A stretch of DNA of 64,000 bases from Halothiobacillus sp. (GCA_023255735.1 JAGDVP010000008.1:43798-107797); one strand, 5' to 3'. Shown: positions 1-11,076, counted from the first letter of the stretch. Numbers and translations: made by a program. Notes: generated by a model not told the origin, from the sequence alone.

Positions 1-165
1 GTGCTAACCCCGCACCCCCACCCCAACCCTCCCCCATGAAGGGCGGAGGGAGCTAAAACCCCAGCCCTCCCCCGTGAAAGGGGCGGGAGTTAAAACAACT
101 CCTCCTTGTGGGCAGGATGCGCCTAAATCCCCCTCCCCCTTTTTACGAGGAGGATACAAGTTAAT
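1..165. repeat. G/C-rich palindromic intergenic repeats
   Basis: This stretch has no gene. It is a run of C-rich and G-rich blocks that can fold back on each other, including CCCAGCCCTCCCCC followed by GGGGCGGGAG and then TTAAAAC. The same pattern recurs inside manB near 12,420, and the AAATCCCCCT type recurs near 17,280. They look like short dispersed palindromic (REP/MITE-like) repeats downstream of the polysaccharide operon. Exact unit borders cannot be set from one window. Confidence 0.55.
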
Positions 166-194
166 GCCTATCCATCTTCTAAATTTGCGGGCGA

Positions 195-1613
195 CTAATA
201 CGCATTCTTGTGGACAAAACCGCGCAGTAACGTTAAAAAAATAATTTTCAAATCAAAGCCCAGCGACCAGTGCTCAATGTAATACAAATCATATTCCACG
301 CGCTTTTGCATTTTTTCCAGCGTATCCGTTTCGCCGCGCCACCCATTCACCTGCGCCCAGCCCGTAATACCCGGCTTGACCTTGTGACGCAGCATGTAGC
401 CATCCACTTGAACCTTATAGGCCTCGTTGTGCTCAATCGCGTGCGGGCGGGGGCCCACAATCGACATCCGTCCTTGCAACACATTAATAAACTGGGGGAG
501 TTCATCTAGGCTGGTGCGCCGTAAAAATCCGCCCAATCGCGTCAAACGCGGATCACCCCGCGTCGCTTGCGGCACCTGCCCTGCGGCATCCGCTTGCCAG
601 CGCATCGAGCGAAACTTATAAATCGTAAAGGGTTTTCCATCCCAGCCTTGGCGCGTTTGCCGAAAAAAAACCGGGCCAGGCGAGGTGAGTTTTACGCCCA
701 AAGCAATCAAAATGAGCAGCGGGCTGATAGCCAATAAAATCAGCAATGCCAGCACGCGATCCTCAATACCCTTAACGATGCGATTAGCGCCCGTCATGGG
801 CGAGGCGGTTAAATCAATCATCGGCACATTCATCACTTGAGATATGCCGTGATTAATTAAAAACAAGCCGAATAAATCGGGCACAAAGCGCACATTCGCG
901 GTCGAGAAGCGTAATTTTTCTAACACGCTTTTTAACTGCTGGCTTTGATCGAGCGGCACCGCAATCCACACCTCATCCACCGGGTGGCTTGAAACATAAG
1001 CCAACAACTCATCGAGCGGAGCCACGGCTTGCGCAGCAAGCACGGATTCTTGCGGGTTGCTGCAAAACACCGCCACCACATTAAACCCCGCCCAGCGCTC
1101 GGTTGCCGCCCGCTCAATTAAATCACGTGCCTGAACACCACAGCCCACCACCACCGCCGCGTGATAATTGAGCCCGCGCTGGCGAATGCGGCGCAGCAAA
1201 AAATACACCCCCAGCCGAGAGGCCACCAAAGCCACCCCACCCAGCAACCACCATTGCGCCAACCAAAGCCGCGAAAACGTTTCGGCCTCTTTAGCCAACA
1301 CCAAGCCAATCAGCAAGGCCACAAACACCAGCATCCAAGCGCTTAACACCCGCAATGCCGGCGATGCCAAGCTCCGCGCACGCCAAGAGTCATAAACCCC
1401 AAACAAGGGAAACACCACCAGCACAAGCAAGCCAGCCACTAGAATCAACGTGCCGTAGGCAACTGGCAAAGGCAACACATGCCAATCAAAACGCCAGCCG
1501 AAAACCAGCAAACCCGCTGATGCCACCAGCATCACATCCAGCAGGCGTGAAAACCAGGCGATAATTAAAGCGTTCGATCGAAAATTCAAAGCAGCCATTA
1601 AATACTCAGTCAA
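195..1613 (-). CDS. Undecaprenyl-phosphate hexose-1-phosphate transferase (WcaJ/WbaP type)
   Basis: This membrane enzyme probably starts glycan assembly by moving a hexose-1-phosphate from a nucleotide sugar to undecaprenyl phosphate at the inner face of the cytoplasmic membrane. The 472 residues fit the long polyprenyl glycosylphosphotransferase family. Four hydrophobic N-terminal segments (about 20-140) are followed by a Rossmann-like central region (about 150-260), another membrane stretch near 285-310, and the catalytic bacterial sugar transferase domain. That domain carries the hallmarks KFRSMR, RRTSLDELPQ and SIVGPRPHA. It is the last gene of the polysaccharide operon. Glucose is the usual substrate of the closest family, but the sugar is not certain from sequence. 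Confidence 0.88.
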   Translation of the reverse strand: MTEYLMAALNFRSNALIIAWFSRLLDVMLVASAGLLVFGWRFDWHVLPLPVAYGTLILVAGLLVLVVFPLFGVYDSWRARSLASPALRVLSAWMLVFVALLIGLVLAKEAETFSRLWLAQWWLLGGVALVASRLGVYFLLRRIRQRGLNYHAAVVVGCGVQARDLIERAATERWAGFNVVAVFCSNPQESVLAAQAVAPLDELLAYVSSHPVDEVWIAVPLDQSQQLKSVLEKLRFSTANVRFVPDLFGLFLINHGISQVMNVPMIDLTASPMTGANRIVKGIEDRVLALLILLAISPLLILIALGVKLTSPGPVFFRQTRQGWDGKPFTIYKFRSMRWQADAAGQVPQATRGDPRLTRLGGFLRRTSLDELPQFINVLQGRMSIVGPRPHAIEHNEAYKVQVDGYMLRHKVKPGITGWAQVNGWRGETDTLEKMQKRVEYDLYYIEHWSLGFDLKIIFLTLLRGFVHKNAY

Positions 1614-1707
1614 TAAAAAAGCGTGAGCGGGGTAAAGTTAAAAAATGCACGCTATTAATTGCATTTTAAATAAATGGCAAGCGCTAGATTTAAAAGCTTC
1701 GATTCAC

Positions 1708-2850
1708 CTATTGCCTCAGCAGTTTTTCGTACAGTGCTATTGTTTCAACCGCCATGCGCTCTAAGTTAAAATGCGCCAAGGCTCGCACTTTACCAGCCGC
1801 ACCTAATCGCCGAGCGAGATCCGTGGAATTAATTATTTGGTTCAGCGCATCGGCCAATGCATCCCTATCACCCGGCTGCACAGTCAATGCGCACAAATCA
1901 TGAGGCGCGACGTCATTCACTCCGGTGCCCAAATCCGTATTGACAATGGGTTTACTGCATAACATCGCCTCGGTCTGAACAATACCAAACGCTTCGGTTG
2001 TCGCCACCGAGGGTAGGCAGAACATATCGCAGGCATGGTAGTAAACGGGTAGTTCCTTGTCAGGAATTGAGCCTGCGAACACCACCTGACCAACCGATTC
2101 AGTCGAAAGCCGTTCGGCTAATTGTTTCAACTCCGATGTCAATGACCCTTCACCCCCAAGTATGAGCACCGCTGGCACTCGCCTCATGGCATGAATCAAC
2201 ACGTCAAAACCCTTGTAGTACACATGCCGCCCCAGCGCGAACACGATAGGCCGCCCCGCATATTGAGCACGAAGCTTGTTAACCTGCTCAGTGACTCCGG
2301 GTGTTAACTCGAAGGCTGCAGGATCAATGCCGTATGGAATGACATAACGGTGTGCCGAATCGGCAAAGATATCAATCTGGGGGGATGCCGTATGCGTCTT
2401 TGTGGCTCCGATCACCGCATCGGGCTTGCGCAAAAACCGTGGTGCCAGCCATCGATAAATCGAGCCTAAAAAACGCTGTTTCACAATATCGCTGTGCCAA
2501 CTCACCACAAAGTTAGGCCGACCGGCAATAAAACGAGCAACAAGATGCGCAAAGGGGTCGGGCCAATGCTGGTGTACCACATCGAAAGGATTTTGCTTGG
2601 CCAATTGCCGCGCTCGCAGCATCAACCCAAGAGCAAGCGGCTGGCTAGAAAAACGCGCTTGTACATAAACAGGCTCAATTTGCACCCCATCGACACGGCG
2701 CGGTTTTGAATTTGCATCCAAGGTGTAGGCCAAAACAGTCACCTCCGCGCCCTGCGCCGCCTGCGCCCGCGCGAGTGCCTCAACATGCCGCTCAATACCT
2801 CCGGTACGCTCAAAAGCAAATTTACCGAAGTGCAGAACACGAATACTCAT
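1708..2850 (-). CDS. GT4-family glycosyltransferase (WbpZ-like)
   Basis: A retaining GT-B glycosyltransferase of family GT4 that probably adds a mannose or rhamnose unit to the lipid-linked O-chain in the cytoplasm. The N-terminal acceptor lobe begins VLHFGKFAFERTGGIERHVEALA, with the glycine-rich GGIE turn typical of the family. The donor lobe contains ALGRHVYYKGFDVLI and the late EAFGIVQTEAM segment, whose first Glu matches the E-x7-E motif. At 380 residues it has the usual length. The start and overall pattern resemble WbpZ, a D-rhamnosyltransferase of the Pseudomonas A-band locus, and the nearby gmd and rmd support this. Specificity is inferred. Confidence 0.85.
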   Translation of the reverse strand: MSIRVLHFGKFAFERTGGIERHVEALARAQAAQGAEVTVLAYTLDANSKPRRVDGVQIEPVYVQARFSSQPLALGLMLRARQLAKQNPFDVVHQHWPDPFAHLVARFIAGRPNFVVSWHSDIVKQRFLGSIYRWLAPRFLRKPDAVIGATKTHTASPQIDIFADSAHRYVIPYGIDPAAFELTPGVTEQVNKLRAQYAGRPIVFALGRHVYYKGFDVLIHAMRRVPAVLILGGEGSLTSELKQLAERLSTESVGQVVFAGSIPDKELPVYYHACDMFCLPSVATTEAFGIVQTEAMLCSKPIVNTDLGTGVNDVAPHDLCALTVQPGDRDALADALNQIINSTDLARRLGAAGKVRALAHFNLERMAVETIALYEKLLRQ

Positions 2851-2859
2851 GCCTTCACC

Positions 2860-4050
2860 TTAACCAAGCTGCTTGTATACAGCCATTGTTTGCTCTGCGC
2901 ATTTAGCCCAAGTAAATGCCTTAGCGCGATCGAAGCCAAGCTGGATATGCCGAGATCTCAATGCAGCATCATCCAAGAGGTTCAGAAGCGCATAGCGAAT
3001 TTCATCCACCGACAGTGGATTTACCTCAATAGCAGCGCCTGCGGAAACTTCTGGCATTGAGGTGACATTTGAAGTGAGTACCGGTGTGCCACTCGCAAAC
3101 CCTTCCAAGACGGGCAAACCGAAGCCTTCATAAATTGAGGGATAAACGAATACTGCTGCTGAAGCATACAAATCCAAAATTTGGGCACGGGGCAAGTACC
3201 CCGTCCGAATCACCTCACCTCGCAGCTCCATGTGTTGAATCTGACGTTGCAGATCAGAGTCCTTCCACCCCCCGCCCCCGGCCAGTACCAAGGGATACGC
3301 AAGACGGACACCTTCTGGCAGAGCACTATAAGCGGCCAGTAATCGCTCTAGGTTTTTCCTCGGCTCCAAAGTGCCAACCGATAAAACAAAACCACGATAG
3401 CTCAAATTAAATCGACGCAGAGTATCGAAGGTTTCAATCTCAGATCGAGGATGAAACGCCATATCCGTTCCAAGATGGGTGACGACAATTTTTTCACTGG
3501 AAACAGAAAACACGTCCAGAATCTCATCCCTCACAAAAGCGGAGACCGTCACGATGAAATCCGCACGATCAACAGCCAACTTCAAATGTCGGTTCATGAA
3601 CGCCACCCGCTCAGGAGGATGAAACTCTGAATAGCGAATGTGAGATAAATCATGGATAGTAATAACCATCTTCCCGGAATATTTAATCGGAATATAATTC
3701 GGCTCGTGGTAAATAAAGCCAGATTGTCCATAGTGTTTTAGTGCCTTCGATACCTGCCACTCACGAAACATGTGTCGCAAAGGATAAACACTGGGAATCG
3801 AGCGCACTATTTTTTTAAGCTCATTTTTTGCGAATAATGTCTTACTTGGTGTTGTCGCAGGCAGCGGAATTTCACGCACCCCAGACAACCAAGTGAGCAA
3901 CTGCTCATCTTGCATAACATGCCGCCCCAAAAAACCAGCCATATCAACCACATCTTGGAGCTTAACTAAGGCGTTAACTAAATGTTGAGTATAAAAACCG
4001 ATCCCAGTCCGCGCACCGACCATGGATTGCAGATTGAATAATAATTTCAC
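2860..4050 (-). CDS. GT4-family glycosyltransferase (WbpX/WbpY-like)
   Basis: Second single-domain GT4 glycosyltransferase of the locus, 396 residues. It shows the family signatures SVGTLEPRKNLERLL in the donor lobe and PSIYEGFGLPVLEGFASGTPV near residue 310, with both glutamates of the E-x7-E motif. The N-terminus has the TGIGFYTQHLV turn. It ends 9 bases before the next glycosyltransferase and overlaps the upstream reductase by 4 bases, so the genes are almost certainly co-translated. Together with the neighbouring GT and the triple GT it could extend a D-rhamnose or mannose backbone. The donor sugar is an inference from context. Confidence 0.85.
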   Translation of the reverse strand: MKLLFNLQSMVGARTGIGFYTQHLVNALVKLQDVVDMAGFLGRHVMQDEQLLTWLSGVREIPLPATTPSKTLFAKNELKKIVRSIPSVYPLRHMFREWQVSKALKHYGQSGFIYHEPNYIPIKYSGKMVITIHDLSHIRYSEFHPPERVAFMNRHLKLAVDRADFIVTVSAFVRDEILDVFSVSSEKIVVTHLGTDMAFHPRSEIETFDTLRRFNLSYRGFVLSVGTLEPRKNLERLLAAYSALPEGVRLAYPLVLAGGGGWKDSDLQRQIQHMELRGEVIRTGYLPRAQILDLYASAAVFVYPSIYEGFGLPVLEGFASGTPVLTSNVTSMPEVSAGAAIEVNPLSVDEIRYALLNLLDDAALRSRHIQLGFDRAKAFTWAKCAEQTMAVYKQLG

Positions 4051-4946
4051 GATGGATTGCCATTAGAATTACCTATAAACATCCACGCCAGTGTTTCTTC
4101 CAACGGCCGAGGTTTCGGGCAATCTACCAACGACTCCAACCTAGATCGGCTGCCACGCAGCACAGGGATTTCATTCGCACGAACAAAAGCGGGATTAACC
4201 CGCACATCGATGCCATAACCCGCCAACCGCCCCACCTCATTCAACACAGCACGCAGGGTAACCGCGCGGCCACTGCATACATTCACCGCCTGAGAATGCG
4301 CATCGGATTCCAGCAAGGCCACATAGGCCGCAACCGTATCCCGAACATCTGAAAAGTCTCGGCTGACATCTAAATTACCGAGCTCGATAACCGATTCTTT
4401 ACGCTTAAAGTGCCCAACGATCTTTGGAATCAAAAACTGCTCAGTTTGCCCGACACCCGTGTAGTTAAACGGCCGCGCAATCAGCATCGAGCACCGCTCG
4501 AAATAAGCATGCACCATGTGCTCCATCGCCAATTTACTGGTCGCATAATGGTTAACGGGCGCGGGGCACACCGATTCATCAATGATCTCGACATCCGGCG
4601 TGCCATAAATATTGGCCGAGCTGGCAATCAACACGCGGGGCGGTTGCGCCAAGTCCACCAGTGCAGATAAAAGATTAAGCGTACCGAACAGATTCACGCG
4701 ATAAAAATCATCCGGCTTGCCGTGCCCCACAAAGGCGATGCCGGCCAAGTGAACGACATGCGTGGGGCAAACGGCACGCACAGCCTTTTTAACGGCTTCG
4801 GCATCGGTCAAATCAACAGAAAGGCTTAAATCTGCCCCGCTATCCGCATGGCCAAACCCCACAACACGAAAGCCTCGCGCTTTAAGTGCAGCAACCATGT
4901 ACCGCCCCGTAAAACCCGAGGCACCGCTAACCAAGGCAGTATTCAT
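4047..4946 (-). CDS. rmd: NAD(P)-dependent sugar reductase, probably GDP-6-deoxy-4-keto-D-mannose reductase
   Basis: Extended short-chain dehydrogenase of 299 residues. The dinucleotide-binding motif SGASGFTGRYM is at residues 8-18 and the catalytic YATSK is at about 132-136. Immediately upstream lies gmd, whose product GDP-4-keto-6-deoxy-D-mannose is the expected substrate; reduction would give GDP-D-rhamnose. The pair gmd-rmd with two GT4 enzymes matches the A-band D-rhamnan layout. An alternative is a GDP-fucose or GDP-colitose type enzyme, but there is no Fcl-like epimerase signature or aminotransferase nearby. The family call is strong; the exact product is moderately certain. Confidence 0.78.
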   Translation of the reverse strand: MNTALVSGASGFTGRYMVAALKARGFRVVGFGHADSGADLSLSVDLTDAEAVKKAVRAVCPTHVVHLAGIAFVGHGKPDDFYRVNLFGTLNLLSALVDLAQPPRVLIASSANIYGTPDVEIIDESVCPAPVNHYATSKLAMEHMVHAYFERCSMLIARPFNYTGVGQTEQFLIPKIVGHFKRKESVIELGNLDVSRDFSDVRDTVAAYVALLESDAHSQAVNVCSGRAVTLRAVLNEVGRLAGYGIDVRVNPAFVRANEIPVLRGSRSRLESLVDCPKPRPLEETLAWMFIGNSNGNPS

Positions 4947-4997
4947 TTTAAAAACTCAGGTAAGAAGATGCCGCACACGCAACCGCTTCAAAAATCA

Positions 4998-6038
<1,041 letters not shown>

Positions 6039-6073
6039 TTATCCTGAGTCAATTTTAAAAATTTGTGGTTGGC

Positions 6074-9000
6074 TTAACTTGCTGTCTGATCAGAAATCCA
6101 AGTTTTGTAGGCTGGGCTTTTATTTAAAATAGCGTTCAGCACTTGGGTGGCGCTATCATTCCATGTTTGATGCGGCATAGCAGCACTGCTCGGATGTTGG
6201 TTCTGCTCAAAAAGGGCTAACCAATCCTGTACCGCCGTGGCTATTACCTCGGGCTCGCGGCTGTCTGCAAAGAAATAAGCCTGATTAGCGGTTACTTCAC
6301 GGAATACTGGAATATCGCGTACCAGCAGGGGCAACCCATGATGGGCGGCCTCAATCAGGGGCAAGCCAAAACCTTCTCCATGGCTTGCCGCGATCAGGCA
6401 ATTGGCATGCGCGTACATCTGCTCCAAATATTCGTCGCTAATGCCTTCTAACCAAAATAAGCGACTATCTCGCTCAGGATGCACACGAAGTAGCTCGACA
6501 AGGGACTCGACCATCCAGCCTTGTTTGCCAACAATGACCAAGTTAGTATCAATTCCTTGTTGCCAAAGCAGATCGAAGGCGTGCAGGGTTTGCAGATAGC
6601 CTTTGCGCGGCTCGATGGTGCCTACCATAAGAAAAGTGGGGCGCGCTTTGAGTGTTGCTAAGGTTTTTGGCGCATCGCTGGGCAGGCCGCGTGAGGGGGC
6701 GCTGTTATCAATATCCGCACCGTGATGAAACCAATGCAGATGAAATGGACGCTCACGCTTCTCGCCAAACACTTGTAACCACTCATGAAACTCATCGGCT
6801 ACATGGCGGGATACGCAAAAAACGCCATCGAACTTTGAGATGGTTTGCAGCCAGCGTTGATGACCTTCGCGTGATCCTTCTGGAAATACTTCGGGCATGG
6901 TAACGGGGAGCAGATCATGCACCACAAAATAGCAGCGTACTCCGCGCAGGCGCCATGTCTGGAGCGTCCCTTCTTGTGCAACAACTATTCCCTGCGCTAA
7001 ATCCAAGCCTAAGTAGATGTCACCCTGCCATGCCTCGACCGGGGTATCTCCCGTCCAATCGTCAGGAATATTCAAAAACCGGCTCATAAATTTGCGCGCA
7101 TAGCGGAAACCGGGCTGATCGCTCGTGGCATAGACGGGCTCAACCGCCCATCCATTTGCCTCGCCCAAAGTAATTTCTCGCAACAAGGCGCGGGTAACGC
7201 GTTGTATTCCGGTGCCTAAATCGACGTTAACTAACTCAGAAACATCCAGCAGCAGTTGTGGTTTACGTGGTTTGGGCGGGCAATTGGCCGCCAATGTGTG
7301 GGTAAATGGGAAGAGCTCGCTCGGTGCAAGTGCGGGTGTGAGGTGGGGTAGTGCTTGGGTTATGCCTTGCACGCCTAAATTGGCTTTGATGTAGGCCGCC
7401 TCAATCGCAGCGGCATATTGATCGGCACAATGGCGTGGGTTGTGGTGCTTGCGAATATGCGCGAGTGCACGCGCGCCCAGCGCCGTGCGGTGCGGCGCAT
7501 CTTGCCACAGGCGGTGCAAAGCCTCGATGAGTTGCGCGTCGCTAAATTCATCGGGTAGTAGGCACACGGCATCGGCTGGCAAATCAGCCATCGAGCCGTT
7601 GGCGTTGACGATGGTAGGCAGGCCGTAGTTCATACAATCCAGCACCGTGCCCGAGGTTTCGCCGCGCGAAAGGGTGCGCAGTTGTACTCCCGCATCGGCA
7701 GCGGCAAGCCAAGTGCGGTACGTGCTCACATCCGCCCAGCCGGTAATAGTGATGCGGTCTTTGGCCGGGCTTTGGGCGATTTTGCGCAAAAGCGCCTGCC
7801 CGTAGTCTCCGCCGTGATTTTCACCCACGAACACCAAGCGGCAGTTTGCATCCTTGGCAAGCGGTGAGGCTAACCATGCATCGAGCAGGCGGTGGTTCAA
7901 TTTGGTAGGGCCGAGCCCCCCAAAACTGCACACGACGAAATCCGTTTCTGCCAACTCCAGTTGTTGGCGGGCTACGGCCTTGCCATCTTGCTCGGCTGGT
8001 TGGCGCAAGTGAGGAATCAAGGCCCAATCATCCGCAGCATGTGCTCCGTAGAACTGTTGCGCGAGCCGGCGCGAAAAGTCGGAGTGAACAATAATGCCTA
8101 AGGCATGTCGAAGGACGGATAAGTTACACGGCCAAGCCCAAACAACGGCCGTATCTGAGGCAGTGTAGCGATCCTTTACGGCCTGCCAGCCATGACTTGC
8201 CAATAGGGTGTTTGGCAAGAAATCTGTGACCCCTTTGGAATCCATATACCACACGATGCCCGAAAGGAAAAAATCATGCAGCACGACAATTCCGGGAATT
8301 TCTTCCAGAAGGCCGAACATATAGGCGTGAAACTCAGAATTACCAAAATGATAAATCACCCGGTCAAACTGGTTGGAATGGGTGCGGAACCAAGTTACAT
8401 CGCGTATCGGCGCATTGGCCTGCACCCAGGCATCCTCAACCCGTTCTTGCGCCACAATAACGGTAATCTCGTAGTGCCGCGCCAGCTCGGGCAACAGCTC
8501 GGCGGCATAATCGGCAATGCCGGTTTTCTCGGGCGGCAGGGGGGATACAAACGCCAAGCGGGGGCGTTTGGGTAGCGGTAGGGTAATCGCGGGTTTTTGA
8601 TATTCGCGGTGAAGCGCCTCTAAGGCGTTCCAGGCGCGTTGGGCACTGGCTTGCCAAGAGAATATTTTGGCCTGTGCCAAGCCGTGGCGCTCCAGCTCTT
8701 GGCGAAATGCGGGGTTGCCCAAAACCTCGGCCATTTTGGTGGCCATGGCGGCATCATCACGCGGGGCAAATAGAGCATCTGCCCGCCCCAGCACTTCGGG
8801 CAGGCTTGAACTGTTGGCGGCAATCACCGCCTTGCCGCAGGCCATGGCCTCAAGCACCGGCAGGCCAAAGCCTTCGTGCCAGGAGGGGAAAACAAACAGG
8901 GTGCAAGCGTTGTAGAGAGCCAGCAAATCATCTTCAGGAACATACCCCGTTAAAACAAGTTCATCCCCACCAAGACCTTGGTTTTTAGCGAGACTTAACA

Positions 9001-9826
9001 GTCGATCACGATCTAGCTCCTGAATTGCGCAAACTACGACAAGTTGGTTTGTTAAGCGCAGTGGCTTAGGAAGGATTGCAAAAGCACGTATTAAGCCCTC
9101 AATATTTTTGCGGTGGTCAATCCCGCCTGTGTACATAATAAATGGGCGATTAATTCCATAATCACTCTTAAGGCGTGCATGCTCTCCTTCTGTCAAGTCG
9201 ATAGGATGAAATTGGACATCACAAGCCGTGGAAATGTTAGTTACTGCTCGCTCAGGAAAATTTAAGTGTTCTTTTGCCTCGCGACCAGAGGACTCAGAAA
9301 TAGAAAGTAGAAGATCAGCGCGTTTTAAGTGATCGAGCTTGCCTAAATACCAGCGCTCCATCGCTGGATTTGGTTCAAGGTATGCTTGGCGATGAATCAA
9401 CGGGATGAGGTCGTAGAGTACTACTGCGGTAGGAATGGCATTTTGCAAGCTATGCACACTGGTTACCGCGCCCTCCCCATTCCATTCCTCAAAGAGTGAG
9501 GGGATAAAAATCACATCCGGCTCGAAACTGGCATAAAACGCCTCAACCATCAGCTCGGCCGCTTTGCGGCGGGCGTCGTTGTCGGCAACGTGCCCGCCCA
9601 CGGGGCCGGCTACGTCAAATACCCGAATCGCGTCAAAGGGCAGCAGCTCGGCAAAGGCGGCGCGTATCGGCTCGATAGTGTCGGCATAGGCGGCGTTCAG
9701 CACGAGCAGTAGTTCATGTTCACCGCGCTGGCGAGCCATTTCTTGCACCAGCGCCAAGGTGTAGCGGCCAATACGGCGAAACCGGCTCGCGGTTTGCGCG
9801 CCTTGCATGTCAATGACGATGCGCAT
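6074..9826 (-). CDS. Triple-domain GT4 glycosyltransferase (WbdA-like)
   Basis: A 1250-residue cytoplasmic polymerase-type glycosyltransferase with three GT-B units in one chain. Unit 1 (about 1-405) has TGGIDHRKNIEGLI and PSWHEGFGLPVLEAM. Unit 2 (about 420-790) starts FVSPLPPEKTGIADYAAELLPEL, and its late motif is weaker (LRTLSRGETSG), so it may have a different role or be less active. Unit 3 (about 860-1240) has GTIEPRKGYLQTLHAF and SHGEGFGLPLIEAA. Multi-domain mannosyl- or rhamnosyltransferases of this kind build O-chain repeats in ABC-transporter-dependent O-antigen systems. The gene shares a TAATG junction with the upstream methyltransferase, so the two are probably coupled. Confidence 0.88.
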   Translation of the reverse strand: MRIVIDMQGAQTASRFRRIGRYTLALVQEMARQRGEHELLLVLNAAYADTIEPIRAAFAELLPFDAIRVFDVAGPVGGHVADNDARRKAAELMVEAFYASFEPDVIFIPSLFEEWNGEGAVTSVHSLQNAIPTAVVLYDLIPLIHRQAYLEPNPAMERWYLGKLDHLKRADLLLSISESSGREAKEHLNFPERAVTNISTACDVQFHPIDLTEGEHARLKSDYGINRPFIMYTGGIDHRKNIEGLIRAFAILPKPLRLTNQLVVVCAIQELDRDRLLSLAKNQGLGGDELVLTGYVPEDDLLALYNACTLFVFPSWHEGFGLPVLEAMACGKAVIAANSSSLPEVLGRADALFAPRDDAAMATKMAEVLGNPAFRQELERHGLAQAKIFSWQASAQRAWNALEALHREYQKPAITLPLPKRPRLAFVSPLPPEKTGIADYAAELLPELARHYEITVIVAQERVEDAWVQANAPIRDVTWFRTHSNQFDRVIYHFGNSEFHAYMFGLLEEIPGIVVLHDFFLSGIVWYMDSKGVTDFLPNTLLASHGWQAVKDRYTASDTAVVWAWPCNLSVLRHALGIIVHSDFSRRLAQQFYGAHAADDWALIPHLRQPAEQDGKAVARQQLELAETDFVVCSFGGLGPTKLNHRLLDAWLASPLAKDANCRLVFVGENHGGDYGQALLRKIAQSPAKDRITITGWADVSTYRTWLAAADAGVQLRTLSRGETSGTVLDCMNYGLPTIVNANGSMADLPADAVCLLPDEFSDAQLIEALHRLWQDAPHRTALGARALAHIRKHHNPRHCADQYAAAIEAAYIKANLGVQGITQALPHLTPALAPSELFPFTHTLAANCPPKPRKPQLLLDVSELVNVDLGTGIQRVTRALLREITLGEANGWAVEPVYATSDQPGFRYARKFMSRFLNIPDDWTGDTPVEAWQGDIYLGLDLAQGIVVAQEGTLQTWRLRGVRCYFVVHDLLPVTMPEVFPEGSREGHQRWLQTISKFDGVFCVSRHVADEFHEWLQVFGEKRERPFHLHWFHHGADIDNSAPSRGLPSDAPKTLATLKARPTFLMVGTIEPRKGYLQTLHAFDLLWQQGIDTNLVIVGKQGWMVESLVELLRVHPERDSRLFWLEGISDEYLEQMYAHANCLIAASHGEGFGLPLIEAAHHGLPLLVRDIPVFREVTANQAYFFADSREPEVIATAVQDWLALFEQNQHPSSAAMPHQTWNDSATQVLNAILNKSPAYKTWISDQTAS

Positions 9827-11043
9827 TAACGCTCCTCCTTGTTATGTTGCATCATTGCGTTGCTCAATCGAGCATGAATTTGCTGCGCATATTGGCCTAG
9901 ATTAGATAATTGCTTGGATTGATCGATCTTGGGGCTTAAATTTGTTTTGATATAAAAATTTCTTAATCTGGGGTACAACCCTAACCGATAAACGATGGAT
10001 TTCAGCCAATTCTTCAATCTGGGGCGATTATTTATTACCGAAAACATGCGGCGTAAGATTTTTTTAATCAACGCCTTAAACCGCGCTTTAAAGCCTTCGT
10101 TGGGCAAGCGCCGCAATTGTAGGTTAAACCAACGTAGTGGTTTGGTTAACCGCCAGGATCGGCTGGCGTACACACCCATTAATTGACCATGAAATTGATC
10201 GGCCTTAACTCCAGCGTCAATCGCCTTAGCTTCAGCGTCAACACTCTTCGCCAAAGCCGCATGGCATAACGACTCTAGCGCCGAAAAGCGCTGCGCAATG
10301 GAAGAATCGAAGCGTATTGCCAAATTATAATGATCCAGCCCGATGTTGCGTTCAAATTCAGAATCGAACAAACCAAGCGCAGACTTGCGCCCCGGTTTTT
10401 GGGCCACAATCGAATAATCGGGGCTAACTCCAGATAACACATCCAATAAACCGATATCCCTGCGCGTCTGCAGTTCTTCTGGCTCTTGCAGTCGCACAAT
10501 TTTGGTGCGATAAAACCCGACATACTCCGGTAAATAAGACAGCAATAAGGGTGGGATTGGGCGCTGATGCGTGGGGTCAAGGTAGAAGTTGGTCGCGCCC
10601 ACGGTTAGGTTTTCGGGGTTTGGGGTTTCTAAAATTAAAAGCCCACCCGGCTTGAGCACCCGAAAGGCCTCGTGCACCAACGTTCGCAAGGTCTCGAACG
10701 GAATATGCTCCACCACATGAAAGGCCGATACCACAGCGAGGCTATCATCGGCGCAGGCATTAAGTGCCGCAATGGCATCTTGATTTGTGGCAGGCAAACC
10801 AAGCTCATAGCAGGCCGCCAACATACCATCATCTAAATCGACCCCGCGTGCGGCAAAGCCCTGCTCCGTTAAAAGCTCAAGCCACTCGCCTCGACCGCAG
10901 CCTAAATCCAGCGCCTCAGGCTCAGGGTACAGCGTCAATAAAGGCTGCAAAAAAGACAAATAAGCCATCAAACGGCTTTTGATCAGCGCCCGTGAGCCAC
11001 GATGCTTATCTTCAAAGGCCCGATAAAAATCAGAATCTCTCAT
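9826..11043 (-). CDS. SAM-dependent methyltransferase, possible O-chain cap enzyme
   Basis: 405 residues. The first 200 form a class I methyltransferase: ALDLGCGRGEWLELLTEQGF is the SAM-binding motif, with VVSAFHVVEHI and LKPGGLLILETPNPENL following. This N-terminal part resembles the methyltransferase of WbdD-type chain terminators. No kinase domain is visible. The C-terminal 150 residues are basic and contain SRSWRLTKPLRW, a tail often seen on glycosyltransferases and methyltransferases of polysaccharide loci. A role in methylating the growing or finished chain is inferred from the family and from coupling to the triple glycosyltransferase. Confidence 0.8.
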   Translation of the reverse strand: MRDSDFYRAFEDKHRGSRALIKSRLMAYLSFLQPLLTLYPEPEALDLGCGRGEWLELLTEQGFAARGVDLDDGMLAACYELGLPATNQDAIAALNACADDSLAVVSAFHVVEHIPFETLRTLVHEAFRVLKPGGLLILETPNPENLTVGATNFYLDPTHQRPIPPLLLSYLPEYVGFYRTKIVRLQEPEELQTRRDIGLLDVLSGVSPDYSIVAQKPGRKSALGLFDSEFERNIGLDHYNLAIRFDSSIAQRFSALESLCHAALAKSVDAEAKAIDAGVKADQFHGQLMGVYASRSWRLTKPLRWFNLQLRRLPNEGFKARFKALIKKILRRMFSVINNRPRLKNWLKSIVYRLGLYPRLRNFYIKTNLSPKIDQSKQLSNLGQYAQQIHARLSNAMMQHNKEER

Positions 11044-11076
11044 AAATTACCCATAAGAAGTTTAAGTAACCCAAAA

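Noticed and set aside
9826-11043. Full WbdD-type kinase/methyltransferase
   Set aside because: Only the methyltransferase part is visible. I found no kinase motifs and no long coiled coil, so I call only a methyltransferase.
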